The notes: a model not told the origin generated them from the letters alone. A stretch of DNA of 39,108 nucleotides from Lentisphaerae bacterium RIFOXYA12_64_32 (GCA_001803235.1 MHBL01000492.1:1-39108); one strand, 5' to 3'. Shown: positions 1 to 8,523, counted from the first letter of the stretch. Made by a program: numbers and translations.

Positions 1-91
1 CGCAGAGAGAAGTCGCAGCCACAAGCCGTAGGGGGCAGTTGCGTCAAGTGGATACCCCCATTCGGATATAAGCGCAGATTCGACCAACAGT

Positions 92-282
92 GAACCATTG
101 AACGGTGGTAACTACTCAGGTACCAGAGTTCGGGGTTCAGGATTCAGGTAAGTTTCAGACACCGGAGGTCCATGGGAACTGGATTTTCGAGCGGAGGGAT
201 GAGTTTCCCCTCCTGAATGGCCTGGACCCCGAACCCTGAACCCTCCCTACCTGAGTAGTTACGAACGGTGAACCTTTGAACC
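92..282. repeat. Imperfect inverted repeat with GTTCGGG/GTTCAGG heptads
   Basis: Two arms, about 92-148 and 221-282, are near reverse complements. The exact core is GTAACTACTCAGGTA at 108-122 against its reverse complement at 248-262. Each arm also carries GTTCGGGGTTCAG-like heptads, and the outer parts share GAACGGTG and TTGAACC words. The loop is about 70 bases. The right arm contains the only in-frame start codon of the mobBA gene, so the fold could affect its translation. Bases 1-91 show no gene that I can support. Confidence 0.7.
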
Positions 283-1319
283 ATGCCCAGAAATACCCGG
301 CGTTCGCGATCTGCGGCTACAGCGGGTCGGGCAAGACCACGCTGATCCTGGAACTCATCCGCCTCCTCTCCGGACGCGGCCTGAGGGTCGGCGTGGTCAA
401 ACATGACGCGCACGGCCTGAACGTAGACCGCGAAGGCAAGGATTCGGACCGCTTCTTCCGGGCCGGCGCCGACGTCACGCTGCAAGCCAGCGACGAACTC
501 TTCCTGCGGGCCCGCCCGCGAACCGGCGTTGGGCTGAAGGAAATCCTCGACCTCGTCTGCCCGTTCTACGACATTGTCCTTCTCGAAGGGAACAAGTCGA
601 CTCCCTGGCTTGACAAGGTATGGCTGAAGAAGGACGACGGCGAGGCGTGTCCGGACGAGGTGAGCCATGTCCTGCGCGTCTTAGGCCGCGGGGATGACCG
701 CCCAGCCGCGGTCAAGGCCATCCTCGACGAATGGTTGCCCAAGGTCTGGCTGGAACCACCGCTCTATGCCGGAATCCTGATCGGCGGCAAGAGTTCCCGG
801 ATGGGGCAGCCCAAGCAACTGCTGAATCTCGGCGGTGGCACCTGCGTGGAACATCTGGTCGCGACCGTGCGACCGTTCGTCCAGGAGACGGTGCTCCTGG
901 GACGTGGGCCGGTGCCGGAGAGTCTGGCGAGCACGGTCAGACTCCCCGACGTACCCGACCAGCAGGGCCCGCTCGCGGGGATGCGCGCCGCCGTGCGCTG
1001 GCAACCGGAGGCGAGCTGGTTGTTCCTGGCTTGCGATCTGCCTCTGGTCCACGCCCGTGCCATCGAGTGGCTGCTGGCGCATCGCGCCCCCGGGGTCTGG
1101 GCCGTGCTGCCGCGCCAGACGCCGGGGGGGCGCGTCGAGCCGTTGTTCGCATACTACGACGTCCGGGCCAGGCGCCTGCTGGAGTCGTGTCAGCAGCCCC
1201 GCGCAGTCGCCGAGCACGAGAAGACCCTGACCCCTGTGCTGCCGCCCACGCTCGCCGCTGCCTGGACCAACGTCAACACCCCTGCCGACCTGAACGCCCT
1301 GAACGCCCCGCGCGCCTGA
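276..1319 (+). CDS. MobB-MobA fusion, molybdenum cofactor guanylyltransferase
   Basis: This is a two-domain molybdenum-cofactor protein of 347 residues. Residues 1 to about 160 are a MobB-type GTP-binding domain with a P-loop (GYSGSGKTT, 14-22) and a VKHDAHG segment. Residues from about 164 are a MobA nucleotidyltransferase with GGKSSRMGQPK (170-180), a metal-binding CDLPL (253-257) and a VEPLFA segment. MobA attaches GMP to molybdopterin to give the dinucleotide cofactor used by DMSO-reductase-family enzymes. MobB binds GTP and is thought to help. The start is a TTG: an in-frame stop lies at 252-254, no ATG or GTG lies between it and the P-loop, and the ribosome binding site is poor. The genes are separate in E. 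coli; fusions occur in other bacteria. Its place before a formate dehydrogenase operon fits cofactor supply. Confidence 0.93.
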   Translation: MNHAQKYPAFAICGYSGSGKTTLILELIRLLSGRGLRVGVVKHDAHGLNVDREGKDSDRFFRAGADVTLQASDELFLRARPRTGVGLKEILDLVCPFYDIVLLEGNKSTPWLDKVWLKKDDGEACPDEVSHVLRVLGRGDDRPAAVKAILDEWLPKVWLEPPLYAGILIGGKSSRMGQPKQLLNLGGGTCVEHLVATVRPFVQETVLLGRGPVPESLASTVRLPDVPDQQGPLAGMRAAVRWQPEASWLFLACDLPLVHARAIEWLLAHRAPGVWAVLPRQTPGGRVEPLFAYYDVRARRLLESCQQPRAVAEHEKTLTPVLPPTLAAAWTNVNTPADLNALNAPRA

Positions 1320-1548
1320 GCAAGGCCAGTCGGGCCGGACCGTGCTCTACGTCTGCACCCACGGCAGCTTTGCTGCCCAGGACCACGGATCACGACTGAA
1401 AGCAGCCTGTGAGTGCCGCCGGAAGTGGGCCCGGTGCTACGTGTGTGCCGTGAAGCGGGCGGGGGGCCGCCTGCGGTACTGTCGGAAGGTGACGGGGCCT
1501 GTTCCCCTTATTGCACAGGTCGTTTTTTTTGTGTTTTTTCCGGTTGTG

Positions 1549-1581
1549 CCACTATGTGGTACTTGCCAGACGTTGTATAGT
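1549..1581 (+). promoter_or_regulatory. Possible promoter and operator of the formate dehydrogenase operon
   Basis: The 332-base gap 1320-1651 has no convincing gene. Its AT-rich part (about 1520-1600) holds a palindrome CCACTATGTGG (1549-1559) and a -10-like TATAGT (1576-1581). No good -35 box sits 16-18 bases upstream; the palindrome occupies that place, as it might for an activator-dependent promoter. The half-sites CCAC/GTGG match the palindromes in front of fhs at 28036-28080. A CCAC-N3-GTGG word is expected about once by chance in a window of this size and GC content, so the site is only suggestive. Confidence 0.3.
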
Positions 1582-1651
1582 TTCGCTGCGAATCTGCCTA
1601 ATGCGATCACGAAGGCCCGAAAACCCCCGCGTACGGGCAAGGAGAACTGGC

Positions 1652-2107
1652 ATGGATTGGGCACCTGCTCAACGGATCTTGCAGCAAATGAGCCCTGTCG
1701 GAGAGTCGGACCTCATCCCCCTGCTTCAGAACCTGCAAGATACCTACGGCTACCTCCCGGCTGAAGTTCTGACAGAGGTGAGCCGGCAGACCGGCATTCC
1801 CACGAGCAGAATGTACGGCGTAATCACCTTCTACGCACAATTCTCCATGAAACCCCGCGGACGGCACACGATCCGGTGCTGTCGCGGCACGGCGTGTCAT
1901 GTGCGTGGCGGTCAGTCCGTGGCCGACGCGGTCGGTCGCGTGCTTGGGATTGCGGATGGCGAGACCACTCAGGACGGTCGCTTCACGTTCGAGACCGTCG
2001 CCTGCCTCGGCACCTGTTTCTTGGCACCCGTGATGATGGTCGACAACGATTACTTTGGCCTGCTCAGGCCCGAAAAGGTGAACTCCATCCTGGACGCATA
2101 CCCGTGA
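1652..2107 (+). CDS. NuoE-like [2Fe-2S] subunit of formate dehydrogenase
   Basis: This is the 24-kDa-type thioredoxin-fold subunit of NADH-linked dehydrogenases (NuoE, HydA/HylC, FdhC types), 151 residues. Four cysteines can hold one [2Fe-2S] cluster: C77 and C82 in CRGTACHVRG, and C118 and C122 in CLGTC. The N-terminal helical part contains the family YGYLP and TFYAQF segments. ATG at 1652 is chosen because AAGGAG lies 7 bases upstream and the family homology begins just after it; upstream in-frame sequence looks non-coding. The stop is 11 bases before the next ATG, so translation is probably coupled. With the next two genes it should form a cytoplasmic complex passing electrons between NAD(H), possibly ferredoxin, and formate/CO2. 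Confidence 0.93.
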   Translation: MDWAPAQRILQQMSPVGESDLIPLLQNLQDTYGYLPAEVLTEVSRQTGIPTSRMYGVITFYAQFSMKPRGRHTIRCCRGTACHVRGGQSVADAVGRVLGIADGETTQDGRFTFETVACLGTCFLAPVMMVDNDYFGLLRPEKVNSILDAYP

Positions 2108-2118
2108 AGGCGCCCCCT

Positions 2119-3975
2119 ATGATATCTCCGAACACTCCGATTCCGAATGCAGCGGCTCTGAAGGCTTGGCGTGCCGAGCTCGTGGAAACACGGAAGCGCA
2201 CCCGCGGGCGTGTGCTGGTGTGCGCCACCGGTTGCCGCGCCTTGGGTGCGCTGGATGTGAGCAAAGCGTTTCGCGACAAACTGGCCAGCGCCGGCCTGTC
2301 GCAGGAGATAGACGTGGTGGAGACCGGCTGTCACGGGCTCTGTGCGCGTGCGCCGCTGGTCCTGATCGAGCCCCAGGACTTCCTCTACGGGCCCGTGGCG
2401 CCCGCAGACGTCGATGAGATCATCGAGGTCACCCTCCGTGGCGGCAAGCCGGTGACTCGATTGTGCGGAAAGGCGGACGGGCAGACCACCGCGGTTCTCC
2501 GAGAAGAGCCGTTCTACCGGGCGCAGAAGCGAGACGTTTACCGCCTCTGCGGCCGCGTGGACCCGAAGCGCATCGAGGACGCTGTCGCTTACGGCACCTA
2601 CGAAACCCTGGCCAAGGTCCTGACGTCGCGCACGCCTGAGCAGGTCATCAGCGAAGTCACTGCGTCCGGGTTGCGCGGCCGCGGCGGAGCGGGGTTCCCG
2701 ACGGGCCGCAAGTGGGCCCTCTGCCGCGACGTCGCCGGCGACCGGAAGTACGTGATCTGCAACGCGGACGAGGGCGACCCGGGCGCGTTCATGGACCGGG
2801 CGTTGCTCGAGGGTGTTCCGCACCAGATCCTCGAAGGCATGCTGATGGCGGGGTATGCCATCGGCGCGACGAACGGTGTCGTCTACGTGCGGGCCGAGTA
2901 TCCGATCGCCGTGGAGCACGCGAAGATTGCCGTCGAGCAGGCCCGGGCCCACGGCCTTCTAGGCCGGAACATCCTGGGCTCCAAGTTCAGTTTCGAGATC
3001 GACATCCGAATGGGCGCGGGTGCTTTCATCTGCGGCGAAGAGACGGCCCTGATCGCCTCGCTGGAAGGCCGCCGTGGGATGCCGCGTCCCCGACCGCCGT
3101 TCCCCGCGCAACGCGGGCTGCTCGGCTGCCCGACCACGATCAACAACGTGGAGACACTGGCCAACGTACCGCTCATTCTGCGGGACGGCGCGGCGGCGTT
3201 CAGTGCCGTCGGGACCGCGGGAAGCAAGGGCACGAAAGTTTTCGCGCTGGCGGGCAAAGTCCGCAACACGGGCCTTGTCGAGGTGCCGCTGGGCGCCACC
3301 CTGCGTCAGATCGTCTTCGACATCGGCGGCGGCATTCCCGGTGACCGTCCGTTCAAGGCCGCGCAGATGGGCGGGCCATCGGGCGGCTGCGTACCGGCAC
3401 AGTACCTGGACCTGCCCATTGACTACGACTCCGTGAAGCAGCTCGGCGCCATCATGGGATCCGGCGGGCTCGTCGTCATGGACAGCTCCACCTGCATGGT
3501 GGACATCGCCCGGTTCTTCACCGACTTCGTTCACAAGGAGTCGTGCGGCAAGTGCGTGCCGTGTCGGGTCGGGACCAAGCAGATGCTGGACATTCTGGTA
3601 CGGATCACCAAGGGCGAAGGCCGGATGGAAGACCTCGAGAAGATTGTCTCGCTGGGCGAAATGATCCGCGCGTCCTCCCTCTGCGGGCTTGGGCAGACGG
3701 CGGCCAACCCGTCGCTCTCGACGGTCCGTCACTTCCGGGATGAATACGAGGCGCACATTCGCGACCACCGGTGTCCCGCGGGTGTCTGCCGCGCGCTGCT
3801 CAAGTACACCATTCTGGCGGACGCGTGCACCGGATGCCACGCGTGCGCGAAGAAGTGCCCCGTCGCCGCCATCGTTGGCAAGGCCAAGAAACCGCACGAG
3901 ATCATTCAGGCCAAGTGCATCAAGTGCGGGGCCTGCCGCGAGGCCTGCAAGTTCGATGCGGTTCGGCTCGAGTGA
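2119..3975 (+). CDS. NuoF/HydB-like flavin subunit of formate dehydrogenase
   Basis: A 618-residue NAD(H)-binding subunit of the HydB/HylB/HndC type. In order: an N-terminal thioredoxin-like [2Fe-2S] domain (C35, C39, C71, C75), the FMN/NADH domain with GRGGAGFPTGRKW (187-199), CNADEGDPG and GAFICGEETAL, an SLBB region, a [4Fe-4S] site (C476, C479, C482, C522), and a two-cluster ferredoxin tail (C570/573/576/580 and C600/603/606/610). Complex I NuoF lacks both end domains, so this resembles the subunit of hydrogenases and formate dehydrogenases that use NAD(P) and ferredoxin together. ATG 2119 has GAAGG upstream; a GTG at 2104, overlapping the nuoE stop, is an alternative. It fits an electron-bifurcating complex, but bifurcation cannot be proved from sequence. 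Confidence 0.94.
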   Translation: MISPNTPIPNAAALKAWRAELVETRKRTRGRVLVCATGCRALGALDVSKAFRDKLASAGLSQEIDVVETGCHGLCARAPLVLIEPQDFLYGPVAPADVDEIIEVTLRGGKPVTRLCGKADGQTTAVLREEPFYRAQKRDVYRLCGRVDPKRIEDAVAYGTYETLAKVLTSRTPEQVISEVTASGLRGRGGAGFPTGRKWALCRDVAGDRKYVICNADEGDPGAFMDRALLEGVPHQILEGMLMAGYAIGATNGVVYVRAEYPIAVEHAKIAVEQARAHGLLGRNILGSKFSFEIDIRMGAGAFICGEETALIASLEGRRGMPRPRPPFPAQRGLLGCPTTINNVETLANVPLILRDGAAAFSAVGTAGSKGTKVFALAGKVRNTGLVEVPLGATLRQIVFDIGGGIPGDRPFKAAQMGGPSGGCVPAQYLDLPIDYDSVKQLGAIMGSGGLVVMDSSTCMVDIARFFTDFVHKESCGKCVPCRVGTKQMLDILVRITKGEGRMEDLEKIVSLGEMIRASSLCGLGQTAANPSLSTVRHFRDEYEAHIRDHRCPAGVCRALLKYTILADACTGCHACAKKCPVAAIVGKAKKPHEIIQAKCIKCGACREACKFDAVRLE

Positions 3976-3994
3976 ACACGCGCCGGTGCGCCCG

Positions 3995-4169
3995 GGCAGG
4001 CTGTAGGTGGACAGGCTGTAGGCTGTAGGCAAGAAAGAGGCCTGCCTAAGCAAGGTTCTTAGCTCTGGAACGGACTCGGTCCCAACCGGATGCGGAAGCC
4101 GAAGTTCCATGCCACAAGATGGGAAACCTACAGCCTAACAGCCTGCAGCCTATAGCCTATAGCCTAAGC
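3995..4169. repeat. Inverted repeat of CTGTAGG / CCTATAG heptads
   Basis: Between the NuoF-like gene and the formate dehydrogenase gene, 3995-4030 has repeated AGGCTGT/CTGTAGG units. Bases 4127-4169 have the complementary series CCTACAG, CCTAACAG, CCTGCAG, CCTATAG, CCTATAG, CCTAAG. The arms could pair over 30 bases or more with a loop of about 100 bases. The units are mostly 7 bases long. The right arm ends 18 bases before the fdhA start codon, so on the mRNA it lies just ahead of the ribosome binding site AGAAGGA. It could adjust expression of fdhA relative to the two upstream genes. Confidence 0.75.
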
Positions 4170-4187
4170 AACCGAGAAGGAATAATC

Positions 4188-6890
4188 ATGGCAGACCAAG
4201 TGCTGCTGACCATTGACGAGCGTCGGGTGACCGTTGCCGCGGGATCGACGATTCTGGAGGCCGCGCTGGGCGCCGGGATCGACATTCCGCACCTGTGCCA
4301 TGACCCCCGCCTGGTCCCCACGGGCGCGTGCCGGCTGTGCATCGTCGAAGTGGAGGGCGAGCGCGGCCTGCAGACGTCCTGCTCGCGGCAGGCCGCCAAC
4401 GGCATGATCGTGCGCACCAACACCCCGGCGGTCCGCGCCCTGCGCCGGACCGCGCTGTCGCTTCTGCTCAGCGAACACCGCATTACCTGCACCACATGCG
4501 ACAAGGACGGCGACTGCCTCCTCCAGGACTACGCCTACGAGTACCAGGCCGACGAATCGCTTTTCCCCAACGTCAGCCCGCGCCCCGGCCAACCGAATTA
4601 CACCACCGGCAACGCTGCGATCGAGTACGACCCATCGAAGTGCGTGCGCTGTCAGCGTTGTGTCAGGTTCTGCAGCGAAGTCCAGATGGCGGAAGCCCTG
4701 ACCTTGCGCGGACGCGGCACCCAAGTCGAGGTGACAACGGGTTTTGACGTGGAGTTGAACAACTCGACCTGCGAACTGTGTGGCGGCTGCGTCAACACCT
4801 GTCCGACATCGGCGCTCTACGACCGGCCGGCAAAGGGCCTCGGGCGGCGGCGCGACCTGGTGAAGGTCCGAACCACCTGCAGCTACTGCGGTGTGGGGTG
4901 CCAGATGGACCTGAACGTGAACCGCAAGCTGAACCGCGTGGTGCGCGTGACCAGCGAGCCGGGCTGCTTGCCCAACGACGGGAACCTCTGTGTCAAAGGC
5001 AAGTATGCCACCGACTTCATCAGCGACCGCGAACGGTTGACGAAACCGTTGCTGCGCGTAGACGGGAGCTTCCGCGAGGTGTCGTGGGACGAGGCCATTC
5101 AGGCGGTTGCCAAGGGACTGACCGCGCTCCGTGACCAGTACGGCCCGGACGCGATCGCTTTCCAGAGCTGTTCGCGCTGCCCCAATGAAGAGAACTACCT
5201 GATGCAGAAGCTGGCGCGTATGGCGGGACGAACCAACAACATCGACCAGTGCGCCACGACCTGCCATGCCCCCACCGTCGCCGGGTTGGCCTCATCGTTC
5301 GGCTCCGGCGCCATGACCAACTCGATTGCCGAGATCAAGAACGTACAAACACTCTTCCTCATCGGAGCCAACCCGACCGACGCGCATCCCATCGTCGGCC
5401 TTGAAATGAAGAAAGCGCGGCGGAAGGGCGCCCGGCTCATCGTCTGCGATCCGCGCGAGACCTGGATGGCGAGCCGAGCCGACATTCACATCAAGCACCG
5501 GCCCGGCACGGACAACATGCTGATCAACGCGATGATGAACCACCTGGTCGCCACCGGCCGGTTCGACCGCCGTTTCGTGGCAGAGCGGTGCGAGGACTTC
5601 GACGCGTTCCGCGCCAATCTCGAGGCGTATCCGCTCGACCTGGCCGCCCGCGTCTGCGGTGTCGACGCCGACCTGATCCGCAAGGCCGCTGAGTGGTATG
5701 CCGAAGGGACTCCCTCTTCGATCTTCTACACGCTGGGGATCACGGAGCACACCTGCGGCACCGAGAACGTGCAGAACCTCGCCAACCTTGCCATGTTGTG
5801 CGGCCAGATCGGCAAAGAGTCGTCCGGGGTCAATCCGCTGCGCGGCCAGAACAACGTCCAGGGATCCTGCGACATGGGCGCCATGCCGGCGCACGTGTCC
5901 GGATACCAGAAGGTCGCGGACCCGGCGGTGCAGCAGAAGTTCCTGGCGGCGTGGGGCCTGCCGTTGCCCACCAACCGCGGCGGCCGCATCACCGATTTCA
6001 TAGAACAGGCCGGCGCCGGCGTTCTCAAAGGTCTGTACTGCATGGGCGAGGACCTGATACGCAGCGAACCCAACAGCACCAAGGTGGCCGAACACCTGAG
6101 CAAGCTCCAGTTCCTGGTGTGCCAGGACATCTTCATGACCGAGACGGCGAAGCTCGCTCACGTCGTGCTTCCCGCAGCCTGCTTTGCCGAAAAGGACGGC
6201 ACCTTTACCAACACCGAGCGACGCGTCCAGCGCATACGCAAAGCGGTTGAGCCACCAGGCGAAGCCCGACCCGATTGGCAGATCCTGTGCGATGTTGCCA
6301 CCGCCATGGGCTACCCCATGTCGTACGCCCACCCCGGAGAAATCTGGGATGAAATGGCGCGCCTCAGCCCCAGCCTGGCGGGCATTTCGTACGAGCGCAT
6401 CGACAAGGTCGGGCTGTCGTGGCCGTGCCCGTCAAAGGACCATCCGGGGACGCAGTTCCTGCACAAAGGCAGCTTCCCCCGCGGCAAGGGCTTGTTCCAC
6501 GTCATCCGGCACCGCCCCCCGGCCGAGGAACCTGACAAGGACTACCCGCTGATCCTGTCCACCGGTCGCACCCTGTACAACTACAACGTCGGCAACATGA
6601 CGCTCAAGAGCCCGGCCATCAGCCAGAAACAGTCCCAGAACTTCGTCGAAATGCACCAGGAAGACGCGGCGCGGTTGGGCATCCAGGACGGCGACATGGT
6701 CCGCGTGGTCACCCGCCGCGGCGCGGTCACGGTGGCGGCCCGCGTCGCCTGCAAGGTCAACCCTGGCGCACTTTGGATGCCGTTCCACTTTGCCGAGACC
6801 TCGACCAACCTGCTGACGAACGACGCATTCGACAACATCACGCGCACCGCGGAGTACAAGTGCTGCGCCGCCGCGATCCAGAAGCCCTGA
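4188..6890 (+). CDS. fdhA: NAD-type formate dehydrogenase catalytic subunit (Cys form)
   Basis: A 900-residue molybdenum/tungsten bis-pyranopterin formate dehydrogenase with a NuoG-like front. Clusters in order: [2Fe-2S] (C37, C48, C51, C65), His-Cys [4Fe-4S] (H97, C101, C104, C110), two ferredoxin-type [4Fe-4S] (C152/155/158/162 and C195/198/201/205), and the cofactor-proximal [4Fe-4S] (C231, C234, C238, C268). The metal ligand is Cys359 followed by His360 in TTCHAPTVAGL; codon 5262-5264 is TGC, so this is not a selenocysteine enzyme. The C-terminal dinucleotide-binding domain is intact to the end. There is no Tat signal, so the enzyme is cytoplasmic. ATG 4188 has AGAAGGA upstream. It reduces CO2 to formate or the reverse, with the two preceding subunits. 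Confidence 0.95.
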   Translation: MADQVLLTIDERRVTVAAGSTILEAALGAGIDIPHLCHDPRLVPTGACRLCIVEVEGERGLQTSCSRQAANGMIVRTNTPAVRALRRTALSLLLSEHRITCTTCDKDGDCLLQDYAYEYQADESLFPNVSPRPGQPNYTTGNAAIEYDPSKCVRCQRCVRFCSEVQMAEALTLRGRGTQVEVTTGFDVELNNSTCELCGGCVNTCPTSALYDRPAKGLGRRRDLVKVRTTCSYCGVGCQMDLNVNRKLNRVVRVTSEPGCLPNDGNLCVKGKYATDFISDRERLTKPLLRVDGSFREVSWDEAIQAVAKGLTALRDQYGPDAIAFQSCSRCPNEENYLMQKLARMAGRTNNIDQCATTCHAPTVAGLASSFGSGAMTNSIAEIKNVQTLFLIGANPTDAHPIVGLEMKKARRKGARLIVCDPRETWMASRADIHIKHRPGTDNMLINAMMNHLVATGRFDRRFVAERCEDFDAFRANLEAYPLDLAARVCGVDADLIRKAAEWYAEGTPSSIFYTLGITEHTCGTENVQNLANLAMLCGQIGKESSGVNPLRGQNNVQGSCDMGAMPAHVSGYQKVADPAVQQKFLAAWGLPLPTNRGGRITDFIEQAGAGVLKGLYCMGEDLIRSEPNSTKVAEHLSKLQFLVCQDIFMTETAKLAHVVLPAACFAEKDGTFTNTERRVQRIRKAVEPPGEARPDWQILCDVATAMGYPMSYAHPGEIWDEMARLSPSLAGISYERIDKVGLSWPCPSKDHPGTQFLHKGSFPRGKGLFHVIRHRPPAEEPDKDYPLILSTGRTLYNYNVGNMTLKSPAISQKQSQNFVEMHQEDAARLGIQDGDMVRVVTRRGAVTVAARVACKVNPGALWMPFHFAETSTNLLTNDAFDNITRTAEYKCCAAAIQKP

Positions 6891-6903
6891 GCCGGAGACG
6901 CAC

Positions 6904-7698
6904 GTGGAAGGGATTCGCCAGGTCCAGATGCTTCGGTGCGTCCCGGCGGCGAGGGAGAAGAGGCCCTTGCTTGATGACGTGGTCGCCGAGGGACCACTGC
7001 GGATCGTGGTCAACCGGACCGACACCTTCACCCTGATGCGAACCCCGGGGCGCGACCGTGAACTGACGGTGGGATTCCTGCTTACCGAAGGGTTCATCGG
7101 CAAGTTGGGTGACATTCACTTGCTGATGACCTGCCCCGACACGCCGGATGTGATCGATGTGACGACCGCCGCGCCCATCGCCCCATCCGCCGCCCGTTCC
7201 ATGGTCGTCAACAGCTCCTGCGGGCTTTGCGGGCGACTGGACATCGACGAGATGCTCCGCAGCCTGGAACCGGTCCGCGATGCCGTGAGCATGGCTGCCG
7301 GTATCCCGCTGGCCGTACAGCACCGCCTGCGCGAAGAGCAGCCGCTGTTTCTGGCCACGGGCGGCACGCACGCCTCGGCACTGTTCGACAATTCCGGCAA
7401 GCTCCTCGTCGTCCACGAGGACATCGGTCGACACAACGCCTTGGACAAAGTCCTCGGGCATGCACTCATGGCGAAAATCGGCACCACCGGATGCGGCGTG
7501 TTCCTCTCCGGGCGCGTGAGCCTGGAGATGATCGTCAAAGCGGTCCGCGCCGGGATCGGTGTTGTAGCGGCAGTCGGGGCGCCCACGACTGCCGCTGTTG
7601 CCGCCGCAGAACGACTGAACGTGACCCTGTGCGGCTTCGCGCGCGGCGAACAGATGAACATCTACACCCACGAGCACCGCCTGACGCTCGGGGGGTGA
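6904..7698 (+). CDS. fdhD: FdhD, sulfurtransferase for formate dehydrogenase
   Basis: A 264-residue FdhD-family protein. The paired cysteines lie in CGLCG (C106, C109); in E. coli this pair passes sulfur from IscS to the molybdenum cofactor, which formate dehydrogenases need. Other family segments are TVGFLLTEGF, EDIGRHNALDKV and SGRVSLEMI, and the C-terminal GEQMNIYT. The start is a GTG 13 bases after the fdhA stop, with GGAGACG upstream, so it is in the same operon. It could serve both formate dehydrogenases in the window. Confidence 0.95.
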   Translation: MEGIRQVQMLRCVPAAREKRPLLDDVVAEGPLRIVVNRTDTFTLMRTPGRDRELTVGFLLTEGFIGKLGDIHLLMTCPDTPDVIDVTTAAPIAPSAARSMVVNSSCGLCGRLDIDEMLRSLEPVRDAVSMAAGIPLAVQHRLREEQPLFLATGGTHASALFDNSGKLLVVHEDIGRHNALDKVLGHALMAKIGTTGCGVFLSGRVSLEMIVKAVRAGIGVVAAVGAPTTAAVAAAERLNVTLCGFARGEQMNIYTHEHRLTLGG

Positions 7699-7720
7699 GC
7701 GGGACAGATGGAGACACGGA

Positions 7721-8320
7721 ATGATTCAAGCGCCACTATGGGACAGACTCGCCCGGCAGACGCCAGCCGACGTGGCCGAGCGCACGGGCGCCGTGGTCGA
7801 GGGTGAGAACGTTTACGGACTGAACGTCCTGGACGAGCGTTACCGGATCGACGTCGGCGCGCGAACGGTTGAGAAGATGCTGCCCGGTGGTCCGGCCAAG
7901 ACCGGGTACTTCCCGCACCTCGCCTCCGTGGTCTACCTGCTCGAGGCCAGGAAGATGGACCCCAGCGGCTTCTGGGTGTTGCCCGGCGAACTGCCGGGAG
8001 GAGATGCGTTCTTCCGCGGCCCCCATGAAATACCCGTGCAGCAACTCACGGCGCGGTTCGGGAGTCGCAGCGACGCGTTTTCCCGGGCCTGCCGCTGCAT
8101 CGGCGGTCGCCCCGAACCGCACGCCGACGTCGCCTACTCCTTCCTCTTGTTCCCCCGCATTCCCGTCACCGTCCTGCTCTGGTTCCAGGATGACGAGTTC
8201 CCCGCCCGCGCCAGCGTTCTCACCGACAAGACCGCCGGGCAGCACATGCCGCTGGACGCGCTCTGGGGGGCGTTCCACATCCTCCAGGATCGCCTCGTCA
8301 AGGTGAATCCCGGGAAGTAG
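7721..8320 (+). CDS. DUF3786 protein
   Basis: A 199-residue soluble protein that I place in the DUF3786 family from the GENVYGLNVLDERYRIDV and LLWFQDDEFPARASVLTDKTA-like segments. It has no signal peptide, no membrane segment and no cysteine motif of note. The family is often found beside CODH/acetyl-CoA synthase or corrinoid genes and its role is not established. It starts at an ATG 22 bases after the fdhD stop and is the last gene of the left operon, converging on the ETF:quinone oxidoreductase gene. A maturation or regulatory role in C1 metabolism is only a guess from context. Confidence 0.75.
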   Translation: MIQAPLWDRLARQTPADVAERTGAVVEGENVYGLNVLDERYRIDVGARTVEKMLPGGPAKTGYFPHLASVVYLLEARKMDPSGFWVLPGELPGGDAFFRGPHEIPVQQLTARFGSRSDAFSRACRCIGGRPEPHADVAYSFLLFPRIPVTVLLWFQDDEFPARASVLTDKTAGQHMPLDALWGAFHILQDRLVKVNPGK

Positions 8321-8371
8321 CGACTCAGGCTGGCATAGGCGCTCCCCGTACGGAATACCGCCCGATCATGT

Positions 8372-8396
8372 GCAGACGTTACTGGCTTTCGTCTGC
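8372..8396. terminator. Hairpin between convergent operons
   Basis: The stem is GCAGACG (8372-8378) against CGTCTGC (8390-8396), 7 pairs with an 11-base loop. It sits about 50 bases after the DUF3786 stop. There is no clear T-tract. It is one of three hairpin structures in the gap 8321-8630 between convergent operons. Confidence 0.4.
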
Positions 8397-8406
8397 GCGT
8401 TCTGGC

Positions 8407-8464
8407 AAAGTGGCGGGAGCGGCTCGCTCCCGCGGGGGCCGGAGCGAGCCGCTCCGGCCACTTT
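8407..8464. repeat. REP-like double hairpin, copy 1
   Basis: A 58-base element bounded by AAAGTGGC and GCCACTTT. It contains two GC-rich hairpins: GCGGGAGC / GCTCCCGC, and GGCCGGAGCG / CGCTCCGGCC with an AGC loop. A second copy lies at 13028-13084. It occupies the gap between convergent operons, where it could also stop transcription from both sides. Confidence 0.8.
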
Positions 8465-8523
8465 ATCGGACCCCGCGAGTAACATGGGCGAGCGACCGGA
8501 CAGAGGTGCTTGCGCAACGCACC

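Noticed and set aside
144..668. Long minus-strand open frame opposite mobBA
   Set aside because: It is antisense to the conserved MobB domain and has no family motifs; it reflects high GC content.
5262..5264. Possible selenocysteine codon in the cytoplasmic formate dehydrogenase
   Set aside because: The codon is TGC, so the ligand is cysteine; the same holds for 30587-30589 in the periplasmic enzyme.
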